Assembly (NCBI GenBank): GCA_025677815.1
Contig: JAIXMP010000040.1
Coordinates: 124,001-188,000, forward strand
Source of the DNA: Phascolomyces articulosus
Lineage: Eukaryota; Mucoromycota; Mucoromycetes; Mucorales; Lichtheimiaceae
DNA: 64,000 bases
Direction: 5' to 3'
Both the position numbers and the translations under genes were made by a program. The notes below the pieces were generated by a model. The model searched no databases and was not told the origin of the DNA. It was given only the letters and a program-made list of their open reading frames with translations. Below, one piece after another: positions 11,862 through 25,309 of this stretch. How positions within the stretch are numbered: position 1 is the stretch's first letter; each line of letters starts with the position of its first letter.

Positions 11862-12164
11862 ATCCGCCAAGTTAAAATTCCTTGGATCCCAGCATATAAA
11901 AAAAGCGCATACAGTTGTTTTTACTATAAAGTGTATATTAGCCAAACGCTAAATGAAATGTACCAAACGTCGAAGTAAAATTTATCTAAAGCCAAATTAA
12001 AATTTTGGCTATATGCCAGAATAAAAATATATTCTGCTGTGTGCTGGAGTGTAAAAAGCCAATTACTACTGTCAGCCAATTTAATCTTCATCCTGCCGCA
12101 AATGGAAAATTGGTGCCCTACCAATCTGAAAAGTCAGGCGGGCGAAGTATCAGTGAAAATCCTG
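11862..12164 (-). repeat. Right arm of the long inverted repeat
   Basis: Pairs in reverse complement with 10006-10253. It ends CCTACCAATCTGAAAAGT at 12134. It is longer than the left arm because of an insertion at roughly 12000-12060. Confidence 0.65.
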
Positions 12165-12304
12165 TACATACGATAGCGTTCAAAGTATAAGGCTCTTTTT
12201 TTGTTGTTGTTTTTTCAAATAGCAAGATTTTATACATAAAGAAATTACTATTATTATTATATTTATTATTATTATTATTGTAATATTTATAGTTTCAACA
12301 CGTT

Positions 12305-15300
12305 TTAAGTAAATAATGAACGATTATTTTGTCGAAATGGTACGCTCGTAAATAGACCACCACAAACACATCGACGACCCAAACTACGATACCATAATGC
12401 ATAAGAGCATGGATCTGAACTACTCATACCAGGCATTGCATATTGTTGGCACCTTACACAACACCATACATGTTTGGCTGTAGATGGTATCCTTCGTTTT
12501 TGTATCACATCAATCGTATCATCCGTGTCGCGTTCTAGGTATATTGCTGGCTGAGCACATTTCTCAGCGAAGTCAGAGGTGATTTTTCGCAACTTGTCTA
12601 TTTTCTCGGATGGTAATCTGGAATAAAGCAATAGATCCCAGCTATTTTGTTCTATTTTATTTTTGTTTTTATCCAAAGATAGAACACAAATGAGTAATCA
12701 TTATCGAGAATATTCAGTAGTATAGATACATGTAAATTTTTAAAAACGAAAAACAGTATATATGTGTATTTTTCATCAAGCATACCTTTATCATCTGTGT
12801 CGCCCAATGCTTTTAAAAATTCAAGCATGTCCTGCAATGAGACCGGCTCGTTTTTAAGGACGTTGGTGGCATACTTTTGCAGTAATGGTGTCGATTCAGG
12901 AAGACGTTTTAATTCATAGGTAGATGATCGAGTAAACCGTACAAATTCGTTCACCATCACCAGTATTTTACATAATGCTGACCGTGATTCTTTATGGTAA
13001 AGTAATACAGCATGTGATGGACGTGCAGAAATATCAGCGAGTTCTAAAAAAAATGTTTTAGTGTTGGTTTGTTTCCCAGTATTCATATTTTCAAGAACAA
13101 ATAAAAAAGAAAATAGACTTACTTGAACCCTTAGGCCGCTTGCAATTGAATAACGTATTCCATTTACGTAAAATCCATCGAACGAAGTCCAATGTCCACG
13201 TAGTCAATGATATCAGGGACCATAAGCTATCTACAAAACAATTTCAAAGCAAAACTTAGTCACTCTTTTATTACAATCTATAGCTATCATAAATGCGAAT
13301 CTTACCTGCTTCAAATTCTAAACATTGTCCATCCTCTGAAATCTTCAATTCATCTAATAAAAAATAATCATGTCAGTTTTTTCCCTGTCATCTTCAAAAA
13401 GAGAAATAATAATCAGATGATAATACATCATTCCATACCAAGTGCTAATGTTATTGTTGCAAAATCAGATCGACAACTGCCAATAAAACATTCAAGGATG
13501 ACAGGCAATTGAATTGCTTTACTCAAATTGACATATTGAATATCTGCAGTGGTCAATCGTCTTTATATAAATATAAACAAACACGTTATCCCTCCCTTTT
13601 TTTTAGTTTACATCGTTTAAAACAAATCCATGTTCTTCCTTCACCAGATACTTTACCGGCAAGTTGCTAATGCTAAGCCATATGCTCTGCCTCGTTGAGG
13701 CAAATTCCAATCTCGTATTCCAGAAAGAGCATCAGGTTGCGGGGATATCAAAACATCGTCTATACGGTTATGGTTACAATACACCTGATAGGCCATCATG
13801 GCGTTGCTAACAATTCCTTCAGCGGTGTTTTCTGTATGAAATAGTTTTTTGTTGATTAGTTTATATTTTGTTTGTTTACTTATTTTCATCAAATATAGTG
13901 AAACCTCTTTTATTATTATTAATGTTTACCTTTTACACCTGCTGATTGACTTAATCGAACCAATTCGGATATTAGATCCAAATCATCGGATTGATTAAGT
14001 AATGTAAGTTTTAATAATTTGCTGATCATTGATAATTCACCTAGAATAGAGATATTATGTTTTTTTGAAACATTAGTATTCCATTTTTAAACCGGTCTAT
14101 GTTGGGTTGGCTTTTTTTGGTACCTGAATTATCCTTATTTTCTGTATCATCTGTATTTGTTACTCGAATAACAGCCAATCTTCCAGAATAAAGCATAGAA
14201 ATGACATGTGTTTCATTAGGGGACATGACTAATCCAGCAACAGCATCTGGGTCATCACTTTCTTGATTATATTTATGAGGAGGACCTGCTTGCCAAAAAT
14301 TTGAACCAATTGATTGCTCAATCCCTCCCTTGTTGGACTGACTACGAGCCATTCCAGGGTATATATCATCACGAAGTTCGATATGTACACTGCCATCCGA
14401 TAAACCCAGTACAATTCCACCATAACGTGTATTTGAAATACATGTAATAAAATACTCCGGTATGGTAAATCCGGAAACATATTCCAAACACTGCCCTCCC
14501 ATAGAAACAAAAAAAAAATAGAATCGTGCCGAATAGGGAAGATGATAAGAGAGAGATGATATTAATACATTAGGAACAAGAAAACACACCTTCTCTCCAC
14601 ACCTTCCCCAAATATACAATTATAAAAGGGAGAACCGCCTCTTAAACTATATTATCCAAAAATACAACCAAAAAAAAAAAAAAACTCACCAGACGTTCAG
14701 ATACCATAACAGTTCCACTAAAGTTTTCTCTGGCAATTGCATCACCAGGGATTTTGATGGTTTTGCGTTGTAATGCCCATTTCCCAAAGTATCCACTCCC
14801 GCCTTTAAAACGACAAGATAAAAAGAACGGGTTATTGTTATCACATTACCATTATTTTCAATTACATACTCTCCCTAAATAAAAATAAGTATCACTTACC
14901 ATCAGAATCAGCAAATGCTACTGATAACTCAATGCCAGGACGCTTCTGAGTCAGTAAGATTTGTGATACACCAAATGATCCATTTGCAAACTCACCCATT
15001 GATGATGCTAGACTTCGAGGACTTAGGTTGAGTTTGGTAATGGATTGACAAAAGATGGCGCCATCATTGGCACGTCCAGGAAATCGTATCCTAATTTTAT
15101 ATAAATGGATTGCGTTTGGTTTGGTATTGGCTTGTTGTGCAGCTAAAAGTAAACTTCCATCTATATTTTTATAGAGTAAAATAATTATCATTATTATCAT
15201 CTTGTACTTCTCAATATGGTACTCTCTAACGAAGCATCTTTCCCTCAATCCAAAAATTGTATATAAGACATACCACTGTCAAATGTCATGGAAGCATGAG

Positions 15301-16316
15301 ATATTCGATACCAGTGACCGGAACTTGCCAAATTCATGCCAAAACAACCTATATCTGCTCGACCCAATCCCATATGTCCAGTGTGTGGTAATGAGGTAGA
15401 AAATTGTGAAAATATCTTTCCACCTTGCTGAAAATGAACACTAATTTCACCATGGACTGTTACAGCGACAAAGGCGAAATAACCATATGGATTGCGTGGA
15501 CCAACTAATGGTTCACGAATAAACTTTTCTTGTGCTTGATCTGATAGTGGTACTTCATACTAAATCATAACAAAGCAAACCACGTTCTTATTAATTTTTT
15601 GGCTATTACTATTCTTTCTTCCTTTCAACGAATAGTGTATGTAAAATGTTACTTTACCAATCGATCTGTATTAAGCCATAATAAAGCTGCTGGTGGTTGA
15701 TGTAAATCAACATTATATGCCATAGACCAATTACCTGACGAGCTCTATATACATATACATATACATATATTAATAATGCGAAAAAGAAGGCGGTACATTC
15801 ATTTTACAAACAATAACTCCCCACCAGTGATAATTCTATATAATATGAAATGAACAAAAAAAATATACTTACACCTAAATCCCAAAGTGCAATTTTGCCC
15901 GTTTCATCTGCTGATGCTAAAGTAGTTCCTTTTTGATTCCACACAAGATGTGTAATTGTATGTTGATCATGGTATTCTTCTGCTAATCGTATCGGCGTTT
16001 TGTTTAAAAGTGCTGTAGTTTTATTGTTGGAATGATTTGATTTTATTCCAGAATTTGAATTAGTAGTGGAGGCTGTGGTGTTGGTAGTGGGTAGATCAAG
16101 TGTATAATGATCACCCGTTAAAGCATGAATTCTTGGTCCATTGGGTTTTGGAGGAGTTGTTACAACGACACTATGGATGGATGTGCATATATGCTGTGGT
16201 GCCTGACGATGTAACAAGTTGGATAGAATGCATTTGGTTGGGTATCGCGCAATTGGATCAGGCCTGGGAGGTTGTTCAACGCGTCTACGTTTTTTTGGAT
16301 TCATTTCGACCACCAT
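12305..16316 (-). CDS. MED16: Mediator complex subunit 16 (Med16/Sin4)
   Basis: Thirteen exons join in frame into 908 residues: 15873-16316, 15658-15744, 15274-15559, 14900-15160, 14690-14802, 14124-14490, 13930-14040, 13657-13831, 13439-13560, 13306-13353, 13123-13230, 12786-13043, 12305-12651. The N-terminus has a basic KKRRR patch. It leads into WD40-like strands (THLVWNQKGTTLASADETG, IALWDLG) forming a beta-propeller over roughly the first half; the second half is helical. The extreme C-terminus has paired Cys residues (WCCVRCQQ, then RRCVCGG), as in the C-terminal region of Med16. Med16 belongs to the Mediator tail, which relays activator signals to RNA polymerase II. The start could also be the in-frame Met four codons downstream (MNPKKRRR). 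Recognition rests on overall pattern, so a search should confirm it. Confidence 0.85.
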
Positions 16317-19152
16317 TATAGCTCTTTATAGTTACTTTTTTTTCTTCTGATAAAGGAGGAGAGTCAAGCAAAAAGAAAAAGAAAAAAAGAAAGTTGAAAT
16401 GAATAAAAAAACCGACTAATGGATATAAAAGTGAAGCAGTAGAAACGTTGTGACTTTCATGTACAGTTTCTTTAAAGGCCACGCTTCAGAGGGCCAAAAT
16501 ACCTATACAACATGCCTGAAGTTAAAAAAAAATACTCTAATTGTCCTACAAATCTTGACTCCAAAAAATCACTTGCTGCCTTGCTGTTGCCTACACTGAT
16601 ATAAATATTTGTCCTTAATCACTCGAACTTGTTTATGCGTACATTGTGAAATACACCCGCACCACGGAGGAAATCGCTTATGAATATGGATAATATGTGT
16701 TTATTTGGTGATACAATCTCCATCCCTTACTTATTCTTAATAAACCAGAAAAAGAACCTTACTAGCTACCGCATGGTGTAGTTGGGCCAGTAGCACATGG
16801 CTGACACCGAAGTATCAGGCATGTTCGTTTAGGGTGTTTAACCCTATTAAAACGTATCTCATTAGTATATATAACGTAACTTTTAATCTATCCAGAACCA
16901 TTATAAAATCCTATCTTATATCCTCAATAACAAATACATCTTACTACGGCAGTACTGCGGGAGGGCCAAAGAAAAAGAAGAAAAAGGGGATCCTTCTCAG
17001 CTACATGTAGTATTTTATATAATATCGACTAGTAAACAACATTAATGATTTGTGGTCCATCACATCTATTAACGTTATCAATACAACAGCAAATGCAGTG
17101 GTCTCTATGGAATTGAAAAAAGGTTCTTCCTGTCACCTGGATGAATTGCGTCCTTTTGGAGAATGTTGTGCTTATATGTGGCATTTCTTAGTCCAAGGTA
17201 TTCCCCATATATCATTGTATAGGATTACAACAGATGTATTTTCTAATTGAATCCATCATACCGCTACCACTAGCAACGTGAATAACAACATGATCCAACA
17301 ATGATCTAATATGGTTAATGCCCAAATACAATAGAATATTTATAAAGATTACTCAATTAATAAAACTGGGTTTGCGATAGGATGATCATCTTTTTTCAAA
17401 ACTTTACCAGCGACTTCCACAAGATACTCTTTTTTTTTGGATGTCTGTCATTAGAAAAATTGTCAGTAATATGTTGTATACTCCTGTAAATCAGCAATAG
17501 TAATAATGACTTCTTGAACCAACAACAACAACAACCATCGCCATCCTATTCCCGCCTCGTCTTCTTCTGTCGTACCCGTACCTTTAAAAGTATTGAATCT
17601 ACTACATAACCCTGAGTTTATCGATAGCAACATATTGACACGGTTATATAGGTAATCAATGTTCACAGTTATCTCACCTAGACTTTTTATCTTGTTATAT
17701 ACCTTACTTATCCACACTCTTCTACATAATAATAAGCAGGGATACTACTACACCGTGTAATAATAATAATATAATTAAATATTCGGTTGCAACACATAAT
17801 CCTGATTCCCTATATAATCATATATATAATAAAAATGAAATAATAACACACAATGCGTATATACAAACATTATTACTTATTCATACTCGTTATACAAGTA
17901 AGAGTGATAAAGGTGATAATATTTATTCCAAATCTAGTGTTCAACAAATTATCGTATCACTTACACCATTAATTTCCTTAACATTCTTGTGTGTACTATT
18001 ATAACACGACTACTAGTCATACATACATATCTGTAATATCAAAATAATAACAAGCACTATCATAATCTATGAGATGACATTGATAAGAAACAAATAACTA
18101 TTTCAATGATTAGAAACCGCTAGAATTCACATTATCTTTATTACTATCTTTTCATCATGATTATAGTTCTTATGTTATAACTTTGTTACTTACTACTTGT
18201 TCACAATAACCCGACATTGTTATATAAATGTACATATAGCCTTTTAAATAATAATTATTATTATTTAAAATAATTTACGAGAATAAATATATATATAGGG
18301 TGATGGAAACAAATGATGAATAACTAAGCTGTGATGAGGATTGAATCATACATAGGACTTCAATCTTATTTTTTCTTCATTATATACTCAGCGTATGAAA
18401 TAGGATTTTTATTATCTCTTTTTCTTATGAAAACATTATATAATTGCTATAAATATATTGTTATTGGATAAGAAAGAGCCACGTAAATACAACTAATTTA
18501 TTATACTTTAATTCAAACGTTCTACCTTTTTTAATAGATGATATATATTTTTTTAAATGTCTAATTTTTTTTTCTTTTTTTATTTATTCATATATACTCA
18601 TTCTTTATGGCATGTACTTGTGATGTTTTTTTATAAGAATCAAAACCCATCAATGATCTTATTCAGTGTTAACAAATTTAGTTATGTAGGGTGAAAAAAA
18701 CGGCCTCATGATATTTATGCAACATTAAATTTATTTTTTTTAAAAAAGATTCCTTCTTCGTAATAAGCATTTACTCGCAAAAAAAAGGACACGCGTTCTT
18801 GGTAATTGCTTTTTTATTTTTTGGGTCTAAGAAGTATGTAAATAATACATAACCAAAAATATGTATAATAATAGTACATCATGGTATATGGTCCTGTGCT
18901 TTGAGTTAAATCCGAGAAGAATAAATTTAAACAACTCAAGGGGCAATTTAAACGTGCTGATTGGGATTTCAGTGCAATCTTTTAACAGACCAAAAAGAAC
19001 TGCACACGCATGCCGATCACAATGCACTCATTTGACAGTAAATATTAGTGAGATTAACCAAAAATGAGTATTTAGATGTTTATTCATTGGCTCTTTTTTA
19101 ATGGGATAAGCACATATTCGTTTAAATATGTATGAAGTGAGCCGTCTAAGTT
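16317..19152. other. Long gene-poor region upstream of MED16
   Basis: About 2.8 kb without a supportable gene. The first 200 bp are the MED16 promoter. Around 16765-16830 is a short tRNA-like stretch (TGGTGTAGTTGGGCCAGTAG) that does not fold into a full tRNA. A 66-codon plus frame at 17050-17250 contains DELRPFGECC, vaguely like a copia integrase C-terminus, but is too short to call. From 17700 to 18800 the DNA is AT-rich with simple repeats and a palindromic TTTAAATAATAATTATTATT block near 18243. Confidence 0.45.
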
Positions 19153-21409
19153 TTGCTGTCAGTCAAGGAACCTTATGGGAAAATATTACCGAGGTTTTTA
19201 ACCATTGTTACTCTATCGAAAATATCAAGCAATGCTATGAGTATATTCCACAATCTAGTATTGACAAGCATGAATATTGCAAAGTATGCTAAATATTGTA
19301 CTTACATCGTCCGTCGAGTTTCCCAACTCCCAACGCCCAACTTGGTGGTCAAGGACAAATCGAAATTTAAAAGAATTGTTATCCCCAGTGACATCACCAT
19401 ATGCAAAGTGATGAAAATGCTGCTACTTGTATGTGTCTAATTAGTTTGGCAATGTTAATTCATTGACGTCGACAAACAAGTTTCGGACGTCTCTCTCGAC
19501 GTCCAATTCAACAACAACAGTAATGGTCTGATTTGATATTCAGACAGGGGGGATATCCTCCGTTGTATAACTGGTGAGTAAATAATAACGAAGAATGGAT
19601 TAATGCTTATACGCGAATACTAATTAATTTTTTCTTTTGGATTGCATGTACATCTATCTGTTCCATTGTTTTTTCTGGTGAGTATCTATTTGTTTAAAGT
19701 ACATGTAGTTGTATGGTGACTTCAGCCTGATGTTCGAAATATGATTTTTGTTAATGGATCTGTCATGAATCCAAGTTTACGTGTTCGTGTTTGTCGTACC
19801 AGCATTTATATTGAAAGTTTTCATAATGTACCAATTTCATTCATTAATTAAAGGTGACCAGCCAGTTGGATCAACATTAAGATGAGCTCTGAAGCTTGCA
19901 AAAGTAACCAAGATGATCTAACAAAGTTTTACGATTACGGAATGCTGACAACATATAATTGACAGTTACGATTGCGATAATCACGTAAAATTGGAACAAA
20001 TCATTATGCAGAGAATGACGGTCGTGTTTCTGATAATACTGTCACTATTTTTGCTAATGAAAAGAATTTTCAAAAGCAGGAACATGCAAAACAAAAAAAT
20101 ATATCAAAGACATCAATTGACAATAAAATTGTTACTGATCAACGGGATTAACTGACGGAAGACCATGTACAAGATATTGTGAGGTATGATTCTGTTGGGA
20201 TTGGATTGATGAATGAAAGCGAATTGTCTGCTTTGGATCACAGCAGTGACCCTGGTATTAACCAGGAATTAGAACGCATCAAAGGTATAGAGGGTGAAAT
20301 AACAACTTAGCAATCCAACCAGATGCGACTCACGAACCAATCTCCTCTCAAACACCACCACGATCTCAAAGTCGAACAGATAACATTCAATTTGATGATT
20401 ATGATAAAGTATCACCACAAAATCAAGTCCAAACGACCAACTTGATCTTGACGATTACGGCGATTTTCATGAAAGCAGGGATACCAAAAAAAAAAAAAGT
20501 AAAATCGAGTCAGTTACTCCATCTGTTGGTTACAACTTGTCTCTCAGTCCAAACTTACAAATGTCGTGTTATAATGGTGCATTTTTTTATGGAAACTCTG
20601 TGGCATCATCTTTTACCAAGTATTAATTTAACACATCTGGGTTCTATTAATGTATTTGATAATATGCTCAGGATCACTTGACATATGATTCATACTGAAT
20701 ATCGAAAGTATGCACCTAATATATTGCAATCATTTGTTATAAAGAATTGATAAACTTTCAACGTAGTCGCATCCGCGATATTTGTGAATTCGCTATTGAA
20801 TACTTCCAACATTGCTCACAACGATCCAACAATCTTTTTTTGATTAAAGACAACGCATCAAGCAATGCGACCATAATAATTAACTCATGTGATTTCCCAA
20901 CACTTTGACAGATGTTTTTTTTAACATTTAATCCTGTAATTGAATTTTAATCCTTCAACTTTAATTACTGAAAATGTTCTAAACGAATCTCCTGAACGTT
21001 TCGCCAACTATTTTTCCAAACATATACTTCATCAAAACGATAATGCCAAGTGCTTCTACTTTCAGGAATCAGCGATCATATATTATTTACCAACATCCGA
21101 TCTTCCTCAATTTCTAATCATCCGTGGTAACATGATGTTCAGATATATGGAAACACCCATTTCCTTACAATATGAATTTATTACTTCCCAATAATCATCG
21201 TCTTATTGCTTTAATATAATATACAGGAAGGTGTAGTTTTCATTTTAAAAAAAACAGTAACAATAGAAATATCAAATGGATCCTTTATCACCTGCTTGGG
21301 CAACTTGAAAAAGCCAGGAATCAAAGTTCTCAGCGAAAATCCTGCCGAGTTTCATGAAATATTTGCCACCGCTGTTAACCCGATATTAGCGTTTTATCAA
21401 AAAATATAA
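19153..21409 (+). pseudogene. Fragmented or decayed protein-coding gene of unknown function
   Basis: A series of plus-strand pieces read like protein but switch frame or hit stops. They include 19153-19440; about 20060-20300 (SIDNKIVTDQRD, then a stop, then HVQDIVRYDSVGIGL); about 20310-20620, which changes frame near 20440 (PISSQTPPRSQSRTDN, then LDDYGDFHESRD); about 20760-20910; 20940-21194; and 21227-21409, which ends GIKVLSENPAEFHEIFATAV plus a short tail. The last two can be spliced in frame (donor GTAACA near 21131, acceptor AACAG at about 21256), so the 3' end may still be intact. I recognise no domain. A phrase KDNASSNATI near 20850 faintly recalls hAT transposases but is not enough. 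It may be a decayed transposon-derived or lineage-specific gene. Confidence 0.4.
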
Positions 21410-21758
21410 ATTATTCATATCTATGCAATATAAAATGTGAACAAGTTATAGTATTATTATGTGAAATAATTATACGTTTTTAGATTTATGCAATTTAAAG
21501 GTTAAAATGTATATAATGTGTTCATTTGATAGTGGTAATATTTCATCGTAATATTAACAGGAGTGACTGCTTTTCTTATGGTGCACGATGAGGGGATTCT
21601 TCAGGTTGGTGCACGATTTATGTACTTACCTCCAAAAAAAGCAACATCTGCGGAAGCCAAAAAAACGCGTTTCTTTTGGTCACTCTCCTTTTCACTATTT
21701 TTCTTATTGTTCAAACCTCTTTTTTTTTTACTTTCAAAACTTTAATTGATAAATAACA

Positions 21759-22609
21759 ATGTCTGATCGTCGATCAAAATTGGAAGCTCTTGCAAACAAG
21801 AGACGCAATGAAGATAATGAATCACCAACACCTAAAAAAGCAAAGGTTTCTTCCTCTATTAAAAAGTCTGAAAGGTATATAATAATAATAATAATAACAC
21901 CCTTATTGTATCATTTTATGAATGTTCGCTCTATGTTGTTTTTTGACACGAAAAAAATTGTTTACTTTTTTTAAAAATCAGTTCCAAGCCTGCTACACCA
22001 AAGAATCGTAAACGACCTACAAAGAAAGACCCTTTTATTGCCGATTCAGATGAAGAAGAAGGGGACGAAGAGGATGATATTGATGATGAAAGTGATGGTA
22101 AGAGAATGAATAATACGCGTTTACATGATCAATAAGAGGGGTATATCGTTTTTTATTTATTTATTTGTACTCATGTTTGGGATATTTTTATTTATTTATC
22201 AAAATAAAAGAGGATGACAATGACGAAGATGTAGATTCATCTGACGAAGATACTAAAAAGAGAAAGAAGTCTGTTAAAAAAGCACCAATTAAAAAGAAAA
22301 GCAGCACCAGCAGTAGTAGTAGTAGTAGCAAAAAGACAAAGGCCAAGAAAGGTAGTGATGACGAGGCCTCTGGTGCGGAAGACAAAAGTGATATTTCAGG
22401 TACAAAATATACGTTCACAGGAAAAGGAACGATCAATCTACAAAATAAGAAAAAGGATGAGTCTAATACAAAAAGATTTATATTATTTATAAATAGAGGA
22501 TGAGTTGGAAGCATTAGATACATCAGTTATTATTCCAGGCGGTCGGCGGACACGCGGTAGAAAGATTGATTATCGTCAATTTGGTCAAGATCCTGATGAT
22601 GAAGAATAA
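21759..22609 (+). CDS. CHZ1: CHZ1-like histone H2A.Z-H2B chaperone
   Basis: Four exons (21759-21874, 21982-22097, 22211-22399, 22497-22609) give 177 residues. The protein is extremely charged: basic patches (KKKSSTSSSSSSSKKTKAKK) alternate with acidic runs (DSDEEEGDEEDDIDDESD). The C-terminus carries VIIPGGRRTRGRKIDY, close to the CHZ motif (I-x-GRRTRGKxID) that binds H2A.Z-H2B dimers. Known Chz1 delivers H2A.Z-H2B to the SWR1 remodeller in the nucleus. The start ATG follows AAATAACA. An ACGCGT box lies about 90 bp upstream (21665-21670), which could mean cell-cycle control. HIRIP3-type proteins share the motif but are longer, so Chz1 is the better fit. It is convergent with the sirtuin gene; stops are about 230 bp apart. 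Confidence 0.75.
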
Positions 22610-22840
22610 CTGAAAAAAAAAAGAATGATATCATTTGGTGTGATACGATGTGTATTATGTGATACGCGTTTTATGAAGTGAAAGAAAGAGAGAATAATGT
22701 GTGAAGGGGATTTATACATATAATAATATTGACATAATCATTTTAAAAAAAATAATTGGGGTGTGAATATGTGAAATGAGAAAAGAAGACGAATATCCAT
22801 CAAATGCTGTTATGACGATGATTATATTACTACTATATTA

Positions 22841-24330
<1,490 letters not shown>

Positions 24331-24504
24331 TATGATTCCCAGTTTATCTCTTCTTTTTCTCAGTTACAACAATATACGAAAAGGTATGACTTTCATTTCC
24401 GCTCGCATCAAATTCAACGTGACTTTTATCGGTGTTTTAAAATTAAAACTATAAAATGAAGCATTTTTCGTACTCGCTTCGCGTTTTTTTTCTTTTTTTT
24501 CTTC

Positions 24505-24816
24505 AACAGTGAGGTGGCTTGCTTATGCTTACGGGTAAACATACGAGAAAGCTTGTCTTTCTATTTTACACATTTTAAACCCGTGGGAAAGTCCGAGGAA
24601 AGCCGTAATACTCTTGCCGGGTAGCCTGCGAAAGCGGGTGTAGGGTACCAGAAAACCATGACAAAGTTTCATCTATAGCTGTTGATGGTTTTTTAAACCT
24701 AGGCTGATGTGGTTGAGTCATTGAAAATCCCTGCTGGTGTTTTGATTTGAAGTGCAATGCATAAGGCCAGTTTTGACTGGTAACTCAATTCGGATTACAC
24801 TAGCTTCCTCGCTGTT
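24505..24816 (+). ncRNA. RPR1: Nuclear RNase P RNA
   Basis: Conserved cores of eukaryotic RNase P RNA appear in order. CR-I is GTGGGAAAGTCCGAGG at about 24583-24598. CR-V is GAAGTGCAATGC plus GTAACTCAATTCGGATTACA near 24751-24799, resembling human H1 (GTGAGTTCAATGG, CCCAATTCAGACTAC) and yeast RPR1 (GAGTGCAATCG). The P4 helix pairs GTCCGA (24591-24596) with TCGGAT (24790-24795). A closing P1 helix of 10 pairs joins AACAGTGAGG (24505-24514) to CCTCGCTGTT (24807-24816) with one G-U pair. The length of about 312 nt suits the family. RNase P cuts 5' leaders from pre-tRNAs. RNase MRP RNA shares CR-I but has a different 3' core. No T-run follows within 100 bp, so the mature 3' end probably needs processing of a longer transcript. 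Confidence 0.88.
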
Positions 24817-25309
24817 ATATATATATATATAATTAAATAAGAAAATGATAAAAAATGTATACAAACATAGATTGTTGTTTGTACTATAAACAATGAGCTG
24901 TACTTGCGTAAAGAAGATAATGACGCAAACTTTCGCAGTACGTTTGTGATAGTCGCAGTAGCGGAGATGATGAGGATGGGTGTTTTTTGTGGCTTATATT
25001 TGATTGGAAATAACTTAAAAGGAGAGCGCTGATTGCAATTTGTTTTTTTTTTCTTTAACCTTACTCTCTGTTGAGTCTTTACTATTGGGGAAGTGTCTTT
25101 CATTGATATTTCTTCAGTGACTTGATGGATAAAGATAGATGGTCCAGCGTATCTACCGATTGTTACGATTTACAACTGCAATTGGATCGTAGTTTCTGGA
25201 ATACATTTTTATTATAAAAATCTTAAAGAAAATGATAATAAATATATGCATTAGGGATTATTTTATTAATTCTTATGATTAATGGTGTTTATTTATGTAT
25301 TTTATATAT
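24817..25309. other. Spacer between RNase P RNA and the 3' end of POL2
   Basis: About 490 bp beginning with an (AT)n tract. It includes the 3' UTR of POL2 and any 3' trailer of the RNase P RNA. A T6 run at about 24983 is the first plausible Pol III stop on the plus strand. No coding gene is seen. Confidence 0.45.

Larger units (their letters stand above)
10006..12164. mobile_element. Element of about 2.1 kb bounded by long imperfect inverted repeats
   Basis: Sequence near 10031-10253, read in reverse complement, matches 11862-12134 over most of its length. Shared blocks include GTTAAAATTCCTTGGAT, CATACAGTTGTTTTTA, GCCAAACGCTAAAT, AATTTAATCTTCATC and AAAATTGGTGCCCTACC, ending at TCTGAAAAGT. 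Weaker similarity continues about 25 bp outside (AGTGAAA-TCCT). The right arm carries an extra stretch of about 50 nt relative to the left. Inside, minus-strand fragments look once coding (10377-10685, about 10862-10985 and 11225-11446), but none is a recognisable transposase and frames are broken. No clear target-site duplication is seen. This is most consistent with an old, non-autonomous or decayed DNA transposon with long terminal inverted repeats. Confidence 0.55.

Noticed and set aside
17050..17250. Possible copia retrotransposon fragment (DELRPFGECC)
   Set aside because: The match is a handful of residues, with no integrase, reverse transcriptase or LTR around it.
22188..22523. Minus-strand frame of 111 codons within the CHZ1-like gene
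   Set aside because: It is the complement of Lys/Glu/Ser repeats in the real exons and reads as Leu/Phe/Ser runs.
24505..24816. RNase MRP RNA as an alternative identity
   Set aside because: MRP shares the GGGAAAGTCC core, but the 3' part (AGTGCAATG, CTCAATTCGGATTAC) agrees with RNase P RNAs and not with the MRP 3' core.
24575..25103. Open minus frames over the RNase P RNA and the following spacer
   Set aside because: They overlap a structured RNA or read through T-runs; no protein similarity.
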